Shown one piece after another: positions 34,401 through 42,419 of a stretch of 47,356 nucleotides of DNA; position 1 is the stretch's first letter; each line of letters opens with the position of its first letter. Under the pieces are notes generated by a model. That model had not been told where the DNA came from and searched no databases. It saw only the letters and a program-made list of their open reading frames with translations. Source of the DNA: a virus; IMG/VR virus record IMGVR_UViG_3300042397_000918, positions 1 through 47,356 of that record; one strand, 5' to 3'. A program made the position numbers and the translations under genes.

Positions 34401-37400
34401 AATAGATCAAAATTTACAGGGAATGGAGTTCTGGCATTTCTTGCCCCTATGGCTATCTTCGAACCGTCTGGGCTTACTGATACAGCAAATCCAAAATATT
34501 CGTTGGTGTAGATTTCATAACTCTGTAAACGCTGTTTAACACGGAATTCAGTCACTGGCTGATCTAATTCTAAAACATATACCGCACCTTGATCCTGATA
34601 GTTTACATCTGCCCTAGGACTGGCGACTGCCAGCATTGTGCCATTTGCATCTATGTCCATGCTGAATCCAAATTGATCACCTGTACTGATTACTAATCCG
34701 GAATCGATGTCAGTGAACGATGCCAGTGTTGCTGCGTTGATCATTTGAGTAAATTCATAAGAATCATACGCAGTCTTCTTATAAACAAATATCTTACCGC
34801 TGGAAGTTGTGGTACTGTCGCCCACTTGTTGCCAATTTGCACTGTCAGACGGATCTTCGTTATAGCTGCGATAAGTGCTGTCTGGTCCTAAAAGTCCGTC
34901 GCCTAATTGATAATATTGATATGCATCTCCCGGAGACCCTCGATGGCGTACTACTTCACCTTCGACGTATTCTACATCGCCGCGCCACACTCCTCGATAA
35001 TTTGCAAAATACTGACCATCACTGTCAGGCGCACCAATAACTAATATGCTACCGTCTTTGTTCATGGCCATCGAGAATCCGAACAGATCGCCTTGCTTAA
35101 CTAATTCTGCTTTTTGTGCATTAGTTAAAAGACCTGTAGTTGTAAACTCCATTGTAGAACCGTCGTCTTCCACAGAAATATTAGTCGGCAAAGAGCAGTG
35201 CGTAGATATATTATTGACCTTTAACCAGTTCTGTGACTCTAGGGTTATTGTGCTGCCGTCCGAGGTCGACCCGTCAAGGCTCTGCCATAGATTGCCGCGC
35301 ACTGTTTCTAAAATAGGATCTTGTGCCGCTTGCCATACTATATCGCCTTGTTTGTACGAATCAAATAAGTTGTATATTCCTTTGTACAAAGGATTTTCCA
35401 TGTGTATCCACTCTGTACCTGTATATTTGATAAGGTACACTCGACCTGTGTTATTATACGATCCTATAGCAGATACTGCTAGATAATATTCGTTACCGTT
35501 AACGCCTATTGTAATTTCTGATCCAAACTTTTCGTTGTCTGTGGGTCTTGGCGAAACAAATGCAGTGACACTGACATATCTTCCACTGATAAATTCATAA
35601 ACCGCTACCATACCTTGCTGATAATATCCAGTGTTACGTCCTGATGTTTCAGCAGGTATAACTGTGGTGTGTGCAATCCAGTCGTCAGAGTTAATAGCTA
35701 TCTGAGTGCTGCCATCTCCTAACCCTGCAAAATTTCCGTTGGCATTCAACGCTCTGTAAAGTCTGCCGCCATACAGTACAATATCACCTTGTTCATAGGC
35801 TAATTCAGTCTGCCATTCGCCCATGTATCTATTAATAACACCACTGGCGATCGGTGCTCCCACTACAAGGAATTTACCGTCTGGGCTGACAGCCATCTTT
35901 TCGCCGAACGAGCCTATTGCGATGTCAAAGAATCCGATAGGAGGTGCAATGATCTGTTTTAAGATTAACCCTGTAGGAGTTTCTACATAAACATTCACAA
36001 ATCCCGAGCCCGGTATACTGCTGATTATGTGTTTATTAATATTGTCATAAATGACTTTAGACCCTGCAAGCAGCGGAGACGAGGTACCAAAATCTTCTAT
36101 GGTTTTTGCAGTGTACAATTTATTTTTCTGCACTACTTCCCACAAATCATCGCCATTGTTATCTACGAATACCGTTGACTTATTTTTCAATAATGCTGCT
36201 GGATGCTGATCAACCGCTGCGTAATCTGCAAATCTTGCTAGGGTTAACAACTGAATATTAACCGTGGTGCTGGAATCTAACTCAGGATCATCAACGTCTG
36301 CGCTGACCACAACTGTTATTGTAGTGTTGGTTACTGCACTGACTTTAAAAAATCCGCTAAGGTTAACAATCTCACGGAATCCGATATACTCATCGACTGT
36401 CACTGAATGTGGTCTGTTCAATGTCAAGGTGACCGTAGTGTCATCTATACGTACTGCTTCACTAACAAATAGCAGTGGCGACTCATTGACTCGCAGTACT
36501 TGCCAGCTGTCCTGATTGAAAGTTACCCAAATATGATCGTTTTCATCGACTGTGGTTATATCAAGAGATGTTAACTGATCCAATGAACCGACCACATGTT
36601 GATATTGTCCTGAGCTAACATAACCGGCAGTGAATTCTGGTTCCAGATCCAACGTGGTTGGTAAAATATCTACAGTGTACGGGATCGGTGAAATTGTAAA
36701 ATCATTAGCAGTAAATCTATAATACTGATCTAAGACGTTGGCTGTGTCATTGGCTGTTACCAGATGGAGTTGTGGGTTTAGTTTAAATTTATTCTTTTCA
36801 AGTTGTATTTCAATTTCCGAGAATTGATCAGTGCCGCCAAGTTGACCAAGACGAAATGCCCATTCTTCATTAAGTACGACACTGTCGGACCCCGATCTAC
36901 TTAGTTTATTAAAAATTTTAGTTACACTGTTTGCGGTACCTTTTTCTCTAATAAATCCCTGATATAGCTGAAACTGGCTTACCGGATCTTCCGCAAGATT
37001 TTGTAGATAGTCTCGTTGTTGATAACCTATGGCATGTCTAGCCAATTCTCGTTGACTTTGATCTAGTCCCTGAGACGAAGTTTCAAAATAGTCACTGAAT
37101 TGTTTTATCTTATAATCAAAATTTGACACCAGCTGTTTGACTGGTTTTGAATCTAGTTTTGACCAGTTGGCATCGTTAAATATTTCTGCACCTAATTGAT
37201 TTACAAGGCTGGTCCAGTTGTAAGATTTGTAAGAAACAATATCTCCCAGTTTGTAATCTCGGAACGGTTGCCAAATCTGTATATCAACATTATCGAATAA
37301 AAATCCTGGGCTGGTATAGTCCCCGTCCCAATCCACTGTGCGGAAGGCCTGCATTTTAATACGGCCTTGACGATATCCAGTAGGCTTGTCATAGATTATG

Positions 37401-40400
37401 TCATTGAACACTGTGCGATCATCAAATACAGTAACGTGTTCTTTTATTACATAATGCAGTCTTGCATAATAAATGCCGTCAGTGGTATTTGTGGTTTCTA
37501 TATCTAGGGATTGAAAACTTCTATTAATGTTAAGGAATCTTGGAGCCAGCGGAGTTCCGTCTCCCTTGAGAATCTGATAGTCATAAAAACCGTCAAGCAG
37601 ATTGTCTGGTGTTCCTACAGGTATAGAAATTTTTAATTTTTGTGCAGATGGGCTTAGGGCAATAATAGCACCTAGGTCCCAATTGTGCTTAGACCAAAAC
37701 ATGAATTCTTTAGCAGCACTGAGCCAATCCTGGCTGGTAGCATTTTGAGGATCGTAACTATCAAATACAATACCCTGTGTTTTAAGATAGCTTTCATATC
37801 CTAACAATAGATCTACCACTTCCTGTATACTGGTCAGGAGTGTTCCATAACTGATTTGTTTTACAGTAATGGTGTTGAATATTCGTCTACGTTGCGCTTC
37901 GATTGCACCTATCTTAGGCACATTTCCTAATTTTTGCCATAGACTACGATCAAAGTCTCCGCTGCTGCGGTGAGTTTTTAATGCTCGATAAAAATTACTC
38001 TGATATCTTATCAAAGTACCGTTGTTATAATTCTTATCTTCTATCCAATCGGTAAATGCTTCACTGACTCCACCCACGGAGATTACGGGATCTTTACTGC
38101 TGGCCTGAGCCGGATGATAGTTAAAGTAAGGATGAATATCGTCATACCCTGCTACAATCCAGCCGCCTGATGTTTTTTCTAATCTCACACCACTGTAACT
38201 AACTGTAGATACTGGACTACTAATGTTAAACACAATATCGTAATTTTCTGGAGGGATAAAGATACTGGAAGTAGTTGCCGAAGGATTTTTCGAATCTAAC
38301 AAATATTTTTGCTGTTGTTGATCCACAAACCCGCTCATTCTAAAACTCAAGGCCACATCTAATTTTTCTATTTTAACCTGCAGGCTATCCTTAGATAATC
38401 CTTGAGATGTAGTATAACTGGTTAGATATTTTACCAATCCAACTGCTGTAGAATCTGTCACGAAGGGTGCAATGTCTGCAATAGTCACAAACAACCCTGT
38501 GGTAGAATTTATGTACTGGTCTAATTTGTTTTTTATGATTCTTGATCTATCAAAATTGTCAGGGATATATTCGAATGGTTTCATCAAACACATAGCGGTA
38601 ACAATTGCATATGGCCATTCAGAACTAGATCTCCATGCGTACTCTGCTGGACTTACATCCCCTAATACAAACGGGCCGCGATTGTTGATTAATGAAAAAT
38701 CCTGTGCAAGATTAGAATCCAGCGGACTCAGTAACTTTCCGTCACCGTCTACAGGGATGTGTGAAACAAGGCCGGGCCGCTTGTATCTGTCATATCTACC
38801 AGCTCGAACGCCTTGTCGAATTATTCCAGCTTCAAGGTCTTCCCATAAAACTAAATTGTTACTGGTATACGGTGCTGACCCGTATTCTGCCTGCCACCAA
38901 GAAGGTCGCTGACTAAACCCTAACATCTCCCAAGGGCAGCGATGCGGTCTATCAGTGTCATAGAAATGCTGATACACTCCTCTCCACCAGCCAGGGATAT
39001 TTTTAGTTTTAGTGGGGTCTGACATGTTGGAATACGTATAGGTAAATGAGTTTTCGCTGTCGAAATACTCATTTGTTGTATAATTGATATTGGTATTCTG
39101 AATCCATTTTAAAAAATCTTGTACCACAATCATATCTAACTGATTCTTAGAATATTCGCCTACTCCGTAATAACCAGCTAATATTTGATCTATATCAAAT
39201 ACTGCAGAATTATATTCTTGTTTGATATTATTGTAGATACGTAATTCTAGTTCCAACAATAGATCATCTCTAAAATCACCAAAAGATGCAGTGATACTGC
39301 CGTCGTGTCCTTGTATAACATACCTCGGTTCTTGGTATGTGTCATCAAGAAATTTCATAGGGGTATATTTTTTATACAGCCCCATAGACGTAGGTGTAGG
39401 TGGAATAAAATTAGTAGAAGTGCTGAGATATTCTCTAATTTCAATTGCATCGCCTTCTGCTAACGGCGCTGTAATTGTTATGAAACTGAATGCAGAGTTA
39501 AACACGTAATCTTGAGTGTTTATAAGTTGTAACCCGTTTTTGTAAACATACACAGCTCGGCTGCTGAGAGTTGTCAAATCAAATCTTTCTGACAATGTAA
39601 ATGTAGTAATACCAGTATCTTCTACTACTGTTGTCAAGGCAGTGTAGGCTCCTGCACCGATCATGTCTGAATCTGCAAAAGCGTCTTGCGGTGTTTTTAC
39701 TGAGGTTAAGCTGTTGATTATGTCATCAACAAAATCAATTGTTTGATCATTATAATCAATTTCTGTAGCTCTTTGCAGGAAATTGTTTTTGAAATCTGTA
39801 TATTCTTTTTTTGCATGCTGGATTGCTTTGACGATATTGTGAGTTTTATCACACAATGACATCACAGCCAGCGGTGTATTACCGCTGTGTTTTAAAAATC
39901 GTTTGGCAAACAGTCTATAATCTTCAAGATCTCGTAGGTTACTTACTCCGGGTAATTTTCCTGTAAATTCTTTGTCCCATTCTATTGCGCTGGCTATGTG
40001 ATCAACCGCCTCACCTAAAGTAAACGATTTTATAGGTGCGTTAAACGGATTTTTTTCTAAGCCAACAGGTATTTCATAGTAACCTTGATCTGGGTCAACA
40101 TCTGTGATGAGTTTGATTACTACAACATCGTTAACTGCAAATGTTGTACCAAATACAAACGTTCCTAATTTTCTTGTCCACGAACCTGTATATTTTGTGC
40201 CATTCAAGTAGAAATTTATTTCAGGATCGGTGGTCAAACTTTCCCATCGTATCGTAGTAAATGTTAGAGTATCAGTAGCTGTGCTTACCAGTTGGTTATC
40301 TATTATAGGTTGTAGATATTTAGAATTCAATTGCTGCCAACCATTGGCATAGTTAGATCCTAATTTATAAAACCCGGTGGATATCTTTTTGTCTACTGGT

Positions 40401-42418
40401 AGATTATTAATCGTGTAACGAAATGTGTCAACATCCCAATCATAATCAAACTCAATATCGCCTATGTTATCTATGTTGAGATAACTGATCTGAATTCCTA
40501 ATTCTGTATCAATTCTTGCATTTCCTGGCTTATAACTTAATATGCTCGAACCTATAAATTCCGAGTCTGGATAAGTTGTATGATCGCCAAAACTAATTTC
40601 GTTTCCGTCAAAGACATCAAACCGTGGTGCTTGGTTCACCTCAGTTTTAGGTTGGCTAGATACCCAATCAGTTCCGTTAAAATGGAACATCAGTCCTTTG
40701 TTTACGTTGCCTCGTCTTACTGTGACACACTGGCCAAGAATTGATTCTGTGTCATCACTTTCTCTAAGATGTATTTGTTTAGAATTATTATGGGTGATAA
40801 ACTCTACTGTGTATATTTTATTATTGACTAGATTATCTTGGTCGGCTACAACTAATATCCTTGCACCGTCGAATAGAAATTCACCGTCTATGTTATATCC
40901 TCTAGATCCCTCAACGATAGAAAAAATATCAGTGGTCGCTGTATCTATGTAATCCACACTTTGTTTAGCAATTACTCCATGATTAAACAGTTGCAGGCCG
41001 GCACGAAATTCTATGATCGGTCGTTTAGCTCTTGCTGTTTCGTTAGCTGGAAAATCTTGACCTCTTAACTGATATGCCTTTTCTAAAATAGATCTGTGGA
41101 ACCAACGATTGTATCTGCTCCACGGATTATTATCTGCACTATCTCTTGCGATGGTTATATAATCTTTTGACGCGGCATATTCTGTGGCATCATCAAACGG
41201 CTGTGTATCAAATCCGTCATTGTCAAATAATACTTCAGGGACTGCTGAACTAAGTATCGGTGCTGCTAGATCGCTGAATCTAGTCAATGTAATAGCTGTG
41301 CCTACTCCTTCTACTAACCATGTATCAGTCGCATACGCTTCAGGAGTAACATTGCCTGTAAATTCTACAATCATTCCGTTACTGAATTCAACTCCGTTAC
41401 CGCTGGTGTATGTAGTTTTTCCAATGATATCAATGCCTACATTGACAAAAGTGTTTTCTTCTATGTCTGCAATAATAAATCTGCCGAACGCATCTGGTGT
41501 AATTTTACCTTGGTAATACAAAGTGTCTGGTGCATCGTACGGTACATCAAAAGTCAATATGCCGTTTTCAATTCCGTTATTGATTACTCCTTTGTTGTAA
41601 TCTAACGAATTACCTGCACTGGCTGGTTCGATGTATTGCCAATCTTCACTGTCTATAGTGATTGAACTTGCATCTAGACTGGTAACATCTCGTATAGCCC
41701 GCCATAATTTTGAATCATATACTACCACACTGCCTTGTGGGTAACTTCTAGTGGGCTGAAATAATAAACTGCCTGTATCAAAATTAGTGCGAAGCACTAA
41801 CCCTTCTCCCGGAGCATTTACACGAAATTTGTAAGTTTGTCCTCGATATAGGGTCAGCGTGGGATTATTAGTATATGCATCAGGAGTGAATACAAACGAA
41901 TTTTTAGTAGTTCCTAACACAACTTTATATGTGCTGTTGACTGTTGCACTTTGACCCGCGATGCTAATACTGCGTGGGCCTAGCGGTTCCCAGTAGTATT
42001 CTCTATAGTTAATAAACTTGTCCCAGTCTATTGGGGGGTCCCAAGTGTAGTGGGTTTGTCCAGTAACTTTGTCATCACGTTCGATAGTGTTACCGAAAAA
42101 TTTCAATTGATTTTTAACATCAACATAGTCATAGAAATTTTCTATCTTATCATGATTTTTAAATATTACACCGGGCTCCAGTTGATAACTGCTGCGCAAT
42201 GTAGCGTCAGTGTCAACATAAACATCTTTGCCGTTGAAAGTTTTATCGTATCTGCGACCGATATATCCGACAACTTTGTCTAATACTCCGGGCTGAATTA
42301 ACGGATCAACTACTGCAGATAAAAATTTATCATTAGCGGGAGTTTGAAAGATTACCGGAAGCAGTTCTACTGATCTACGGATAGGTAATTGACTGTTAGG
42401 AAAAAATTTATTGGCCAT
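28436..42418 (-). CDS. giant virion (baseplate/tail) protein, 4660 residues
   Basis: A single intact frame of about 14 kb. The N-terminus (NKFFPNSQLPIRRSVELLPVI, then YIGRRYDKTFNG and THYTWDPPIDWDKFINYREY) resembles large structural proteins I recall beside gp6 in marine T4-like phages; it occupies the slot of T4 gene 7, whose product is only about 1030 residues. Inside are seven chitin-binding-like modules, FG-GAP-like repeats at about residues 2150-2745, two Gly-Tyr-rich repeat segments (about 3155-3230 and 3515-3600), and repeated beta-sandwich units with V-x-V-N-G and DYT motifs (about 925-1005, 3630-3710, 4010-4290). The C-terminus has GGRRLKKDPQ and a TPIARF-like end. It starts one base after the gp6 stop without a Shine-Dalgarno, so coupling is likely. 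Confidence 0.85.
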   Translation of the reverse strand: MANKFFPNSQLPIRRSVELLPVIFQTPANDKFLSAVVDPLIQPGVLDKVVGYIGRRYDKTFNGKDVYVDTDATLRSSYQLEPGVIFKNHDKIENFYDYVDVKNQLKFFGNTIERDDKVTGQTHYTWDPPIDWDKFINYREYYWEPLGPRSISIAGQSATVNSTYKVVLGTTKNSFVFTPDAYTNNPTLTLYRGQTYKFRVNAPGEGLVLRTNFDTGSLLFQPTRSYPQGSVVVYDSKLWRAIRDVTSLDASSITIDSEDWQYIEPASAGNSLDYNKGVINNGIENGILTFDVPYDAPDTLYYQGKITPDAFGRFIIADIEENTFVNVGIDIIGKTTYTSGNGVEFSNGMIVEFTGNVTPEAYATDTWLVEGVGTAITLTRFSDLAAPILSSAVPEVLFDNDGFDTQPFDDATEYAASKDYITIARDSADNNPWSRYNRWFHRSILEKAYQLRGQDFPANETARAKRPIIEFRAGLQLFNHGVIAKQSVDYIDTATTDIFSIVEGSRGYNIDGEFLFDGARILVVADQDNLVNNKIYTVEFITHNNSKQIHLRESDDTESILGQCVTVRRGNVNKGLMFHFNGTDWVSSQPKTEVNQAPRFDVFDGNEISFGDHTTYPDSEFIGSSILSYKPGNARIDTELGIQISYLNIDNIGDIEFDYDWDVDTFRYTINNLPVDKKISTGFYKLGSNYANGWQQLNSKYLQPIIDNQLVSTATDTLTFTTIRWESLTTDPEINFYLNGTKYTGSWTRKLGTFVFGTTFAVNDVVVIKLITDVDPDQGYYEIPVGLEKNPFNAPIKSFTLGEAVDHIASAIEWDKEFTGKLPGVSNLRDLEDYRLFAKRFLKHSGNTPLAVMSLCDKTHNIVKAIQHAKKEYTDFKNNFLQRATEIDYNDQTIDFVDDIINSLTSVKTPQDAFADSDMIGAGAYTALTTVVEDTGITTFTLSERFDLTTLSSRAVYVYKNGLQLINTQDYVFNSAFSFITITAPLAEGDAIEIREYLSTSTNFIPPTPTSMGLYKKYTPMKFLDDTYQEPRYVIQGHDGSITASFGDFRDDLLLELELRIYNNIKQEYNSAVFDIDQILAGYYGVGEYSKNQLDMIVVQDFLKWIQNTNINYTTNEYFDSENSFTYTYSNMSDPTKTKNIPGWWRGVYQHFYDTDRPHRCPWEMLGFSQRPSWWQAEYGSAPYTSNNLVLWEDLEAGIIRQGVRAGRYDRYKRPGLVSHIPVDGDGKLLSPLDSNLAQDFSLINNRGPFVLGDVSPAEYAWRSSSEWPYAIVTAMCLMKPFEYIPDNFDRSRIIKNKLDQYINSTTGLFVTIADIAPFVTDSTAVGLVKYLTSYTTSQGLSKDSLQVKIEKLDVALSFRMSGFVDQQQQKYLLDSKNPSATTSSIFIPPENYDIVFNISSPVSTVSYSGVRLEKTSGGWIVAGYDDIHPYFNYHPAQASSKDPVISVGGVSEAFTDWIEDKNYNNGTLIRYQSNFYRALKTHRSSGDFDRSLWQKLGNVPKIGAIEAQRRRIFNTITVKQISYGTLLTSIQEVVDLLLGYESYLKTQGIVFDSYDPQNATSQDWLSAAKEFMFWSKHNWDLGAIIALSPSAQKLKISIPVGTPDNLLDGFYDYQILKGDGTPLAPRFLNINRSFQSLDIETTNTTDGIYYARLHYVIKEHVTVFDDRTVFNDIIYDKPTGYRQGRIKMQAFRTVDWDGDYTSPGFLFDNVDIQIWQPFRDYKLGDIVSYKSYNWTSLVNQLGAEIFNDANWSKLDSKPVKQLVSNFDYKIKQFSDYFETSSQGLDQSQRELARHAIGYQQRDYLQNLAEDPVSQFQLYQGFIREKGTANSVTKIFNKLSRSGSDSVVLNEEWAFRLGQLGGTDQFSEIEIQLEKNKFKLNPQLHLVTANDTANVLDQYYRFTANDFTISPIPYTVDILPTTLDLEPEFTAGYVSSGQYQHVVGSLDQLTSLDITTVDENDHIWVTFNQDSWQVLRVNESPLLFVSEAVRIDDTTVTLTLNRPHSVTVDEYIGFREIVNLSGFFKVSAVTNTTITVVVSADVDDPELDSSTTVNIQLLTLARFADYAAVDQHPAALLKNKSTVFVDNNGDDLWEVVQKNKLYTAKTIEDFGTSSPLLAGSKVIYDNINKHIISSIPGSGFVNVYVETPTGLILKQIIAPPIGFFDIAIGSFGEKMAVSPDGKFLVVGAPIASGVINRYMGEWQTELAYEQGDIVLYGGRLYRALNANGNFAGLGDGSTQIAINSDDWIAHTTVIPAETSGRNTGYYQQGMVAVYEFISGRYVSVTAFVSPRPTDNEKFGSEITIGVNGNEYYLAVSAIGSYNNTGRVYLIKYTGTEWIHMENPLYKGIYNLFDSYKQGDIVWQAAQDPILETVRGNLWQSLDGSTSDGSTITLESQNWLKVNNISTHCSLPTNISVEDDGSTMEFTTTGLLTNAQKAELVKQGDLFGFSMAMNKDGSILVIGAPDSDGQYFANYRGVWRGDVEYVEGEVVRHRGSPGDAYQYYQLGDGLLGPDSTYRSYNEDPSDSANWQQVGDSTTTSSGKIFVYKKTAYDSYEFTQMINAATLASFTDIDSGLVISTGDQFGFSMDIDANGTMLAVASPRADVNYQDQGAVYVLELDQPVTEFRVKQRLQSYEIYTNEYFGFAVSVSPDGSKIAIGARNARTPFPVNFDLLEGTTFDNSRTRFYVEQGFTGGVYVFDKKDQTYFLTEKLDSDLQVDESFGHSIDCVGTKLLVGSPYHKNNITNTYQGIVRLFTASTSGASWTVLASQQPLVDLRKIKKIELYDNAKNVKIQDVDYIDAARGKILNIAEQEIKYKTPYDPAVYTIGTAEVVVDTTINWLEKNVGKLWWNIGTAKFQYAEQKDSAYRTGNWNQTVLGASVDVYEWVETVLLPNEWAALADTNAGLAQGISGQPLYPNNDVYSVKFFFSPTTGQVSETLYYYWVRSKAVTPANMPDRTRSAAEVADLIANPAGTGLAFVAFLQADKFLTYNFKSIMQSDTALINLQIRKNLESQIPVHNEYQLLTEGIADSLPSAPLENKWIDSLLGTDIAGNRIPDAALPAKQKYGIQYRPRQTMFVDRILALKIVIEYINNILRKETFAETIDFTNLNSVDAVPSSKLNLYDVAVDNDIDLQAVGTTNIKRAILRANLINGELDTIDIVDPGYGYKPRELFSQELPGVYLGPPVTISGDGVNATAVCHIDGQGRVIQAVVTNRGKKYSSINIQVRYFSVLVNADATLNDFWSVYSWDDTRKVYFRSKSQAFDTTKYWNKTDWNKDGYDTDLKIIKEFVSIYEIVDSQVLIGEIIKVKEYAAGGWAVFEKVSDTADLFLDRYSLISRQNGTIQLSSSLYDTGTIGVGFDNTQAFDTTTYDIENDQELRNIFTAIKQDIFIGDYAVEWNKLFFASIRHLLSEQQYVDWIFKTSFLNATHNIGAFEQKVNYKNDNLQSYQEYINEVKPFRTTVREYISRYDTPETYSSAATDFDLPPVYSVFDGRANPVNSSSAEISQYPWKWWADNNSYSVTAIEVYQQGSGYSTPPKVLIDGTGSGATAKAFISNGKVSSIQVLTTGSGYTAAPTVTLVGGNPTNAVQAKAVAIIGDAQVRTFDVSVKFDRISKTGIYNTFSQTQSFTATGSSAVFLLNYAPTNDKSKITISRTSAATNKTQVVLASEYTISLYYQPTDGYSLLRGKLIFNLAPTKNDTITVSYGKNITLFDAVNRINQSYAPKEGMIGKELNQLMTGIDFGGVQIQGTTFDVTGGWDALPWFTDNWDSVETSADYYFIVDGIRSFVDSTAIYLKDEIVEVNGVLYKALKNSVDTAGNVIIPIISQEWQLFWEIFTVRLPYVPAAGQKINIYIKRKDTNITVRVDDENYIQYGVDGSSILDSSTGVNPSAEMPTFVGNGITDGIQIGQYLLVNNEDTLIFRPIESDGSVSINDNNILDTRLTGGSLSSISGAYVTATGFTAEEIAITGGKFIDPTVVPAPEENVPGQVIESVSIKVYNNTVSGAASLHSNVKIANGTTTQFSIGQTVLENKSVFVYVDNTSRILDTDYTIDLQTNTVNFITAPLVDKLVEILSVGIGGVGILDYQSYIADGVTGLFLTNANYDNTSNIFVSVNGTQVDVGYRNSTNVIDAVGKTLVDFGIIPQAGDVVKIVCLEASADVDSSGLSLVQVNTQTFYYEGSTRSFDIDGFSELSRGSTLTAALVEVDGYLLKGPDTLYAVYDGSNNVFQLGTDPVEPGGSILPANLKVLVNDQLRTFIVDYTLDGPNKILTLNPLKLSIGDHIKIVNDLRAEYSIDGNTIAISASYPMTSVNETDNVPIIVTWFGEYPSMNIIQDENSGGRLQYQLSRPPIAMSYVWVYKNGHRLRQDKDYYVSLPRAVVYLTANSLPTDKIKIVNFSNNIFKLPSAYEIHKDMLNVFHYNRFSKAECKLAQALNYFDTSILVTNAAELSQPIASRNIPGVVFIDGERIEYMTKLGNTLGQLRRGAQGTSIAQIHAQGTAVVDVGYSEVIPYNETQQRTDFTSDGSTLLIGPLDFVPQKASRSGVWYRNTVPSTYGPCDQIEVFAGGRRLKKDPQAVYIEANGAASPAADETQEAEFSVDGATAQIRLTAALPAGTRVTVLRRQGKTWHSRGETTATDGVSLIDADTAIARFIVEKTTAIPE
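30918..31057 (-). other. chitin-binding-like module 7 in the giant protein
   Basis: Encodes IYLKDEIVEVNGVLYKALKN followed by a Trp at the module end (SQEWQLFWEIF). The order aromatic - Gly/Lys-Asp/Glu-x-Val - Asn-Gly - Tyr-Lys-Ala - Trp matches the short CBM5/12 type. This copy is far from the other six, near residue 3800. Confidence 0.45.
31630..31865 (-). repeat. Gly-Tyr repeat segment (GSGYxxxPxV) in the giant protein
   Basis: Two adjacent protein repeats: QQGSGYSTPPKVLIDGTGSG and TTGSGYTAAPTVTLVGGNP, separated by TAKAFISNGKVSSIQVL. Each has G-x-G-Y, three residues, Pro-x-Val, and a Gly-rich turn. The unit is common in phage tail proteins and is probably a beta-solenoid or beta-roll. Confidence 0.6.
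32735..32955 (-). repeat. second Gly-Tyr repeat segment in the giant protein
   Basis: Diverged copy of the segment at 31630: DPGYGYKPRELF, PPVTISGDGVNATAVCHI, then GRVIQAVVTNRGKKYSSI. It keeps the G-x-G-Y start, the V-x-I-x-G-x-G turn and the G-R/K-V-x-x-I-x-V strand order, with an insertion in the first loop. Confidence 0.5.
34818..35003 (-). other. chitin-binding-like module 6 in the giant protein
   Basis: Encodes WRGDVEYVEGEVVRHRG, QYYQLGDGLL and a closing NWQQVGD; a longer version of the module, inserted between the third and fourth FG-GAP-like repeats. Confidence 0.45.
35212..35375 (-). other. chitin-binding-like module 5 in the giant protein
   Basis: Encodes LFDSYKQGDIVWQAAQ, GNLWQSLDGS and QNWLKVNN, matching Y-x-x-G-D-x-V, an aromatic-x-S/A-L strand and a final Trp. 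Inserted between the second and third FG-GAP-like repeats. Confidence 0.5.
35664..35822 (-). other. chitin-binding-like module 4 in the giant protein
   Basis: Encodes GEWQTELAYEQGDIVLYGG, RLYRALNANG and SDDWIAH. The best match to CBM5/12 (W-x(5-6)-Y-x-x-G-D-x-V-x-Y-x-G-x-x-Y-x-A-x...W). Inserted between the first and second FG-GAP-like repeats. Confidence 0.6.
37140..37285 (-). other. chitin-binding-like module 3 in the giant protein
   Basis: Encodes IWQPFRDYKLGDIVSYKSYN followed by WTSLVNQLGAE and NDANWSKL; good match to the Trp/Tyr/GD-x-V-x-Y/.../Trp pattern. Near residue 1715. Confidence 0.55.
37913..38052 (-). other. chitin-binding-like module 2 in the giant protein
   Basis: Encodes DWIEDKNYNNGTLIRYQSNF, YRALKTHRSSGDF and SLWQKLG; typical order of aromatic, Gly, strand, Tyr-Arg-Ala and closing Trp. 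Near residue 1460. Confidence 0.55.
41632..41768 (-). other. chitin-binding-like module 1 in the giant protein
   Basis: Encodes FQPTRSYPQGSVVVYDSKLW, RAIRDVTSLD and SEDWQYIEP, close to residue 225. Same module pattern as the six others, with Ser in place of the usual Asp after Gly. Confidence 0.5.
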
Positions 42419-42419
42419 A

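Larger units (their letters stand above)
34190..35950 (-). repeat. FG-GAP-like beta-propeller repeats in the giant protein
   Basis: Six diverged copies of F-G-x-S/A-x-x-(5-8)-D-G-x-x-L-x-V-G-A/S-P: FGEKMAVSPDGKFLVVGAP, FGSEITIGVNGNEYYLAV, FGFSMAMNKDGSILVIGAP, FGFSMDIDANGTMLAVASP, FGFAVSVSPDGSKIAIGAR and FGHSIDCVGTKLLVGSP. Several are followed by a closing strand such as GAVYVLEL, as in the FG-GAP_2 family. Together they cover residues about 2150-2745 and probably fold as a propeller, with chitin-binding-like modules inserted between blades. Confidence 0.7.
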
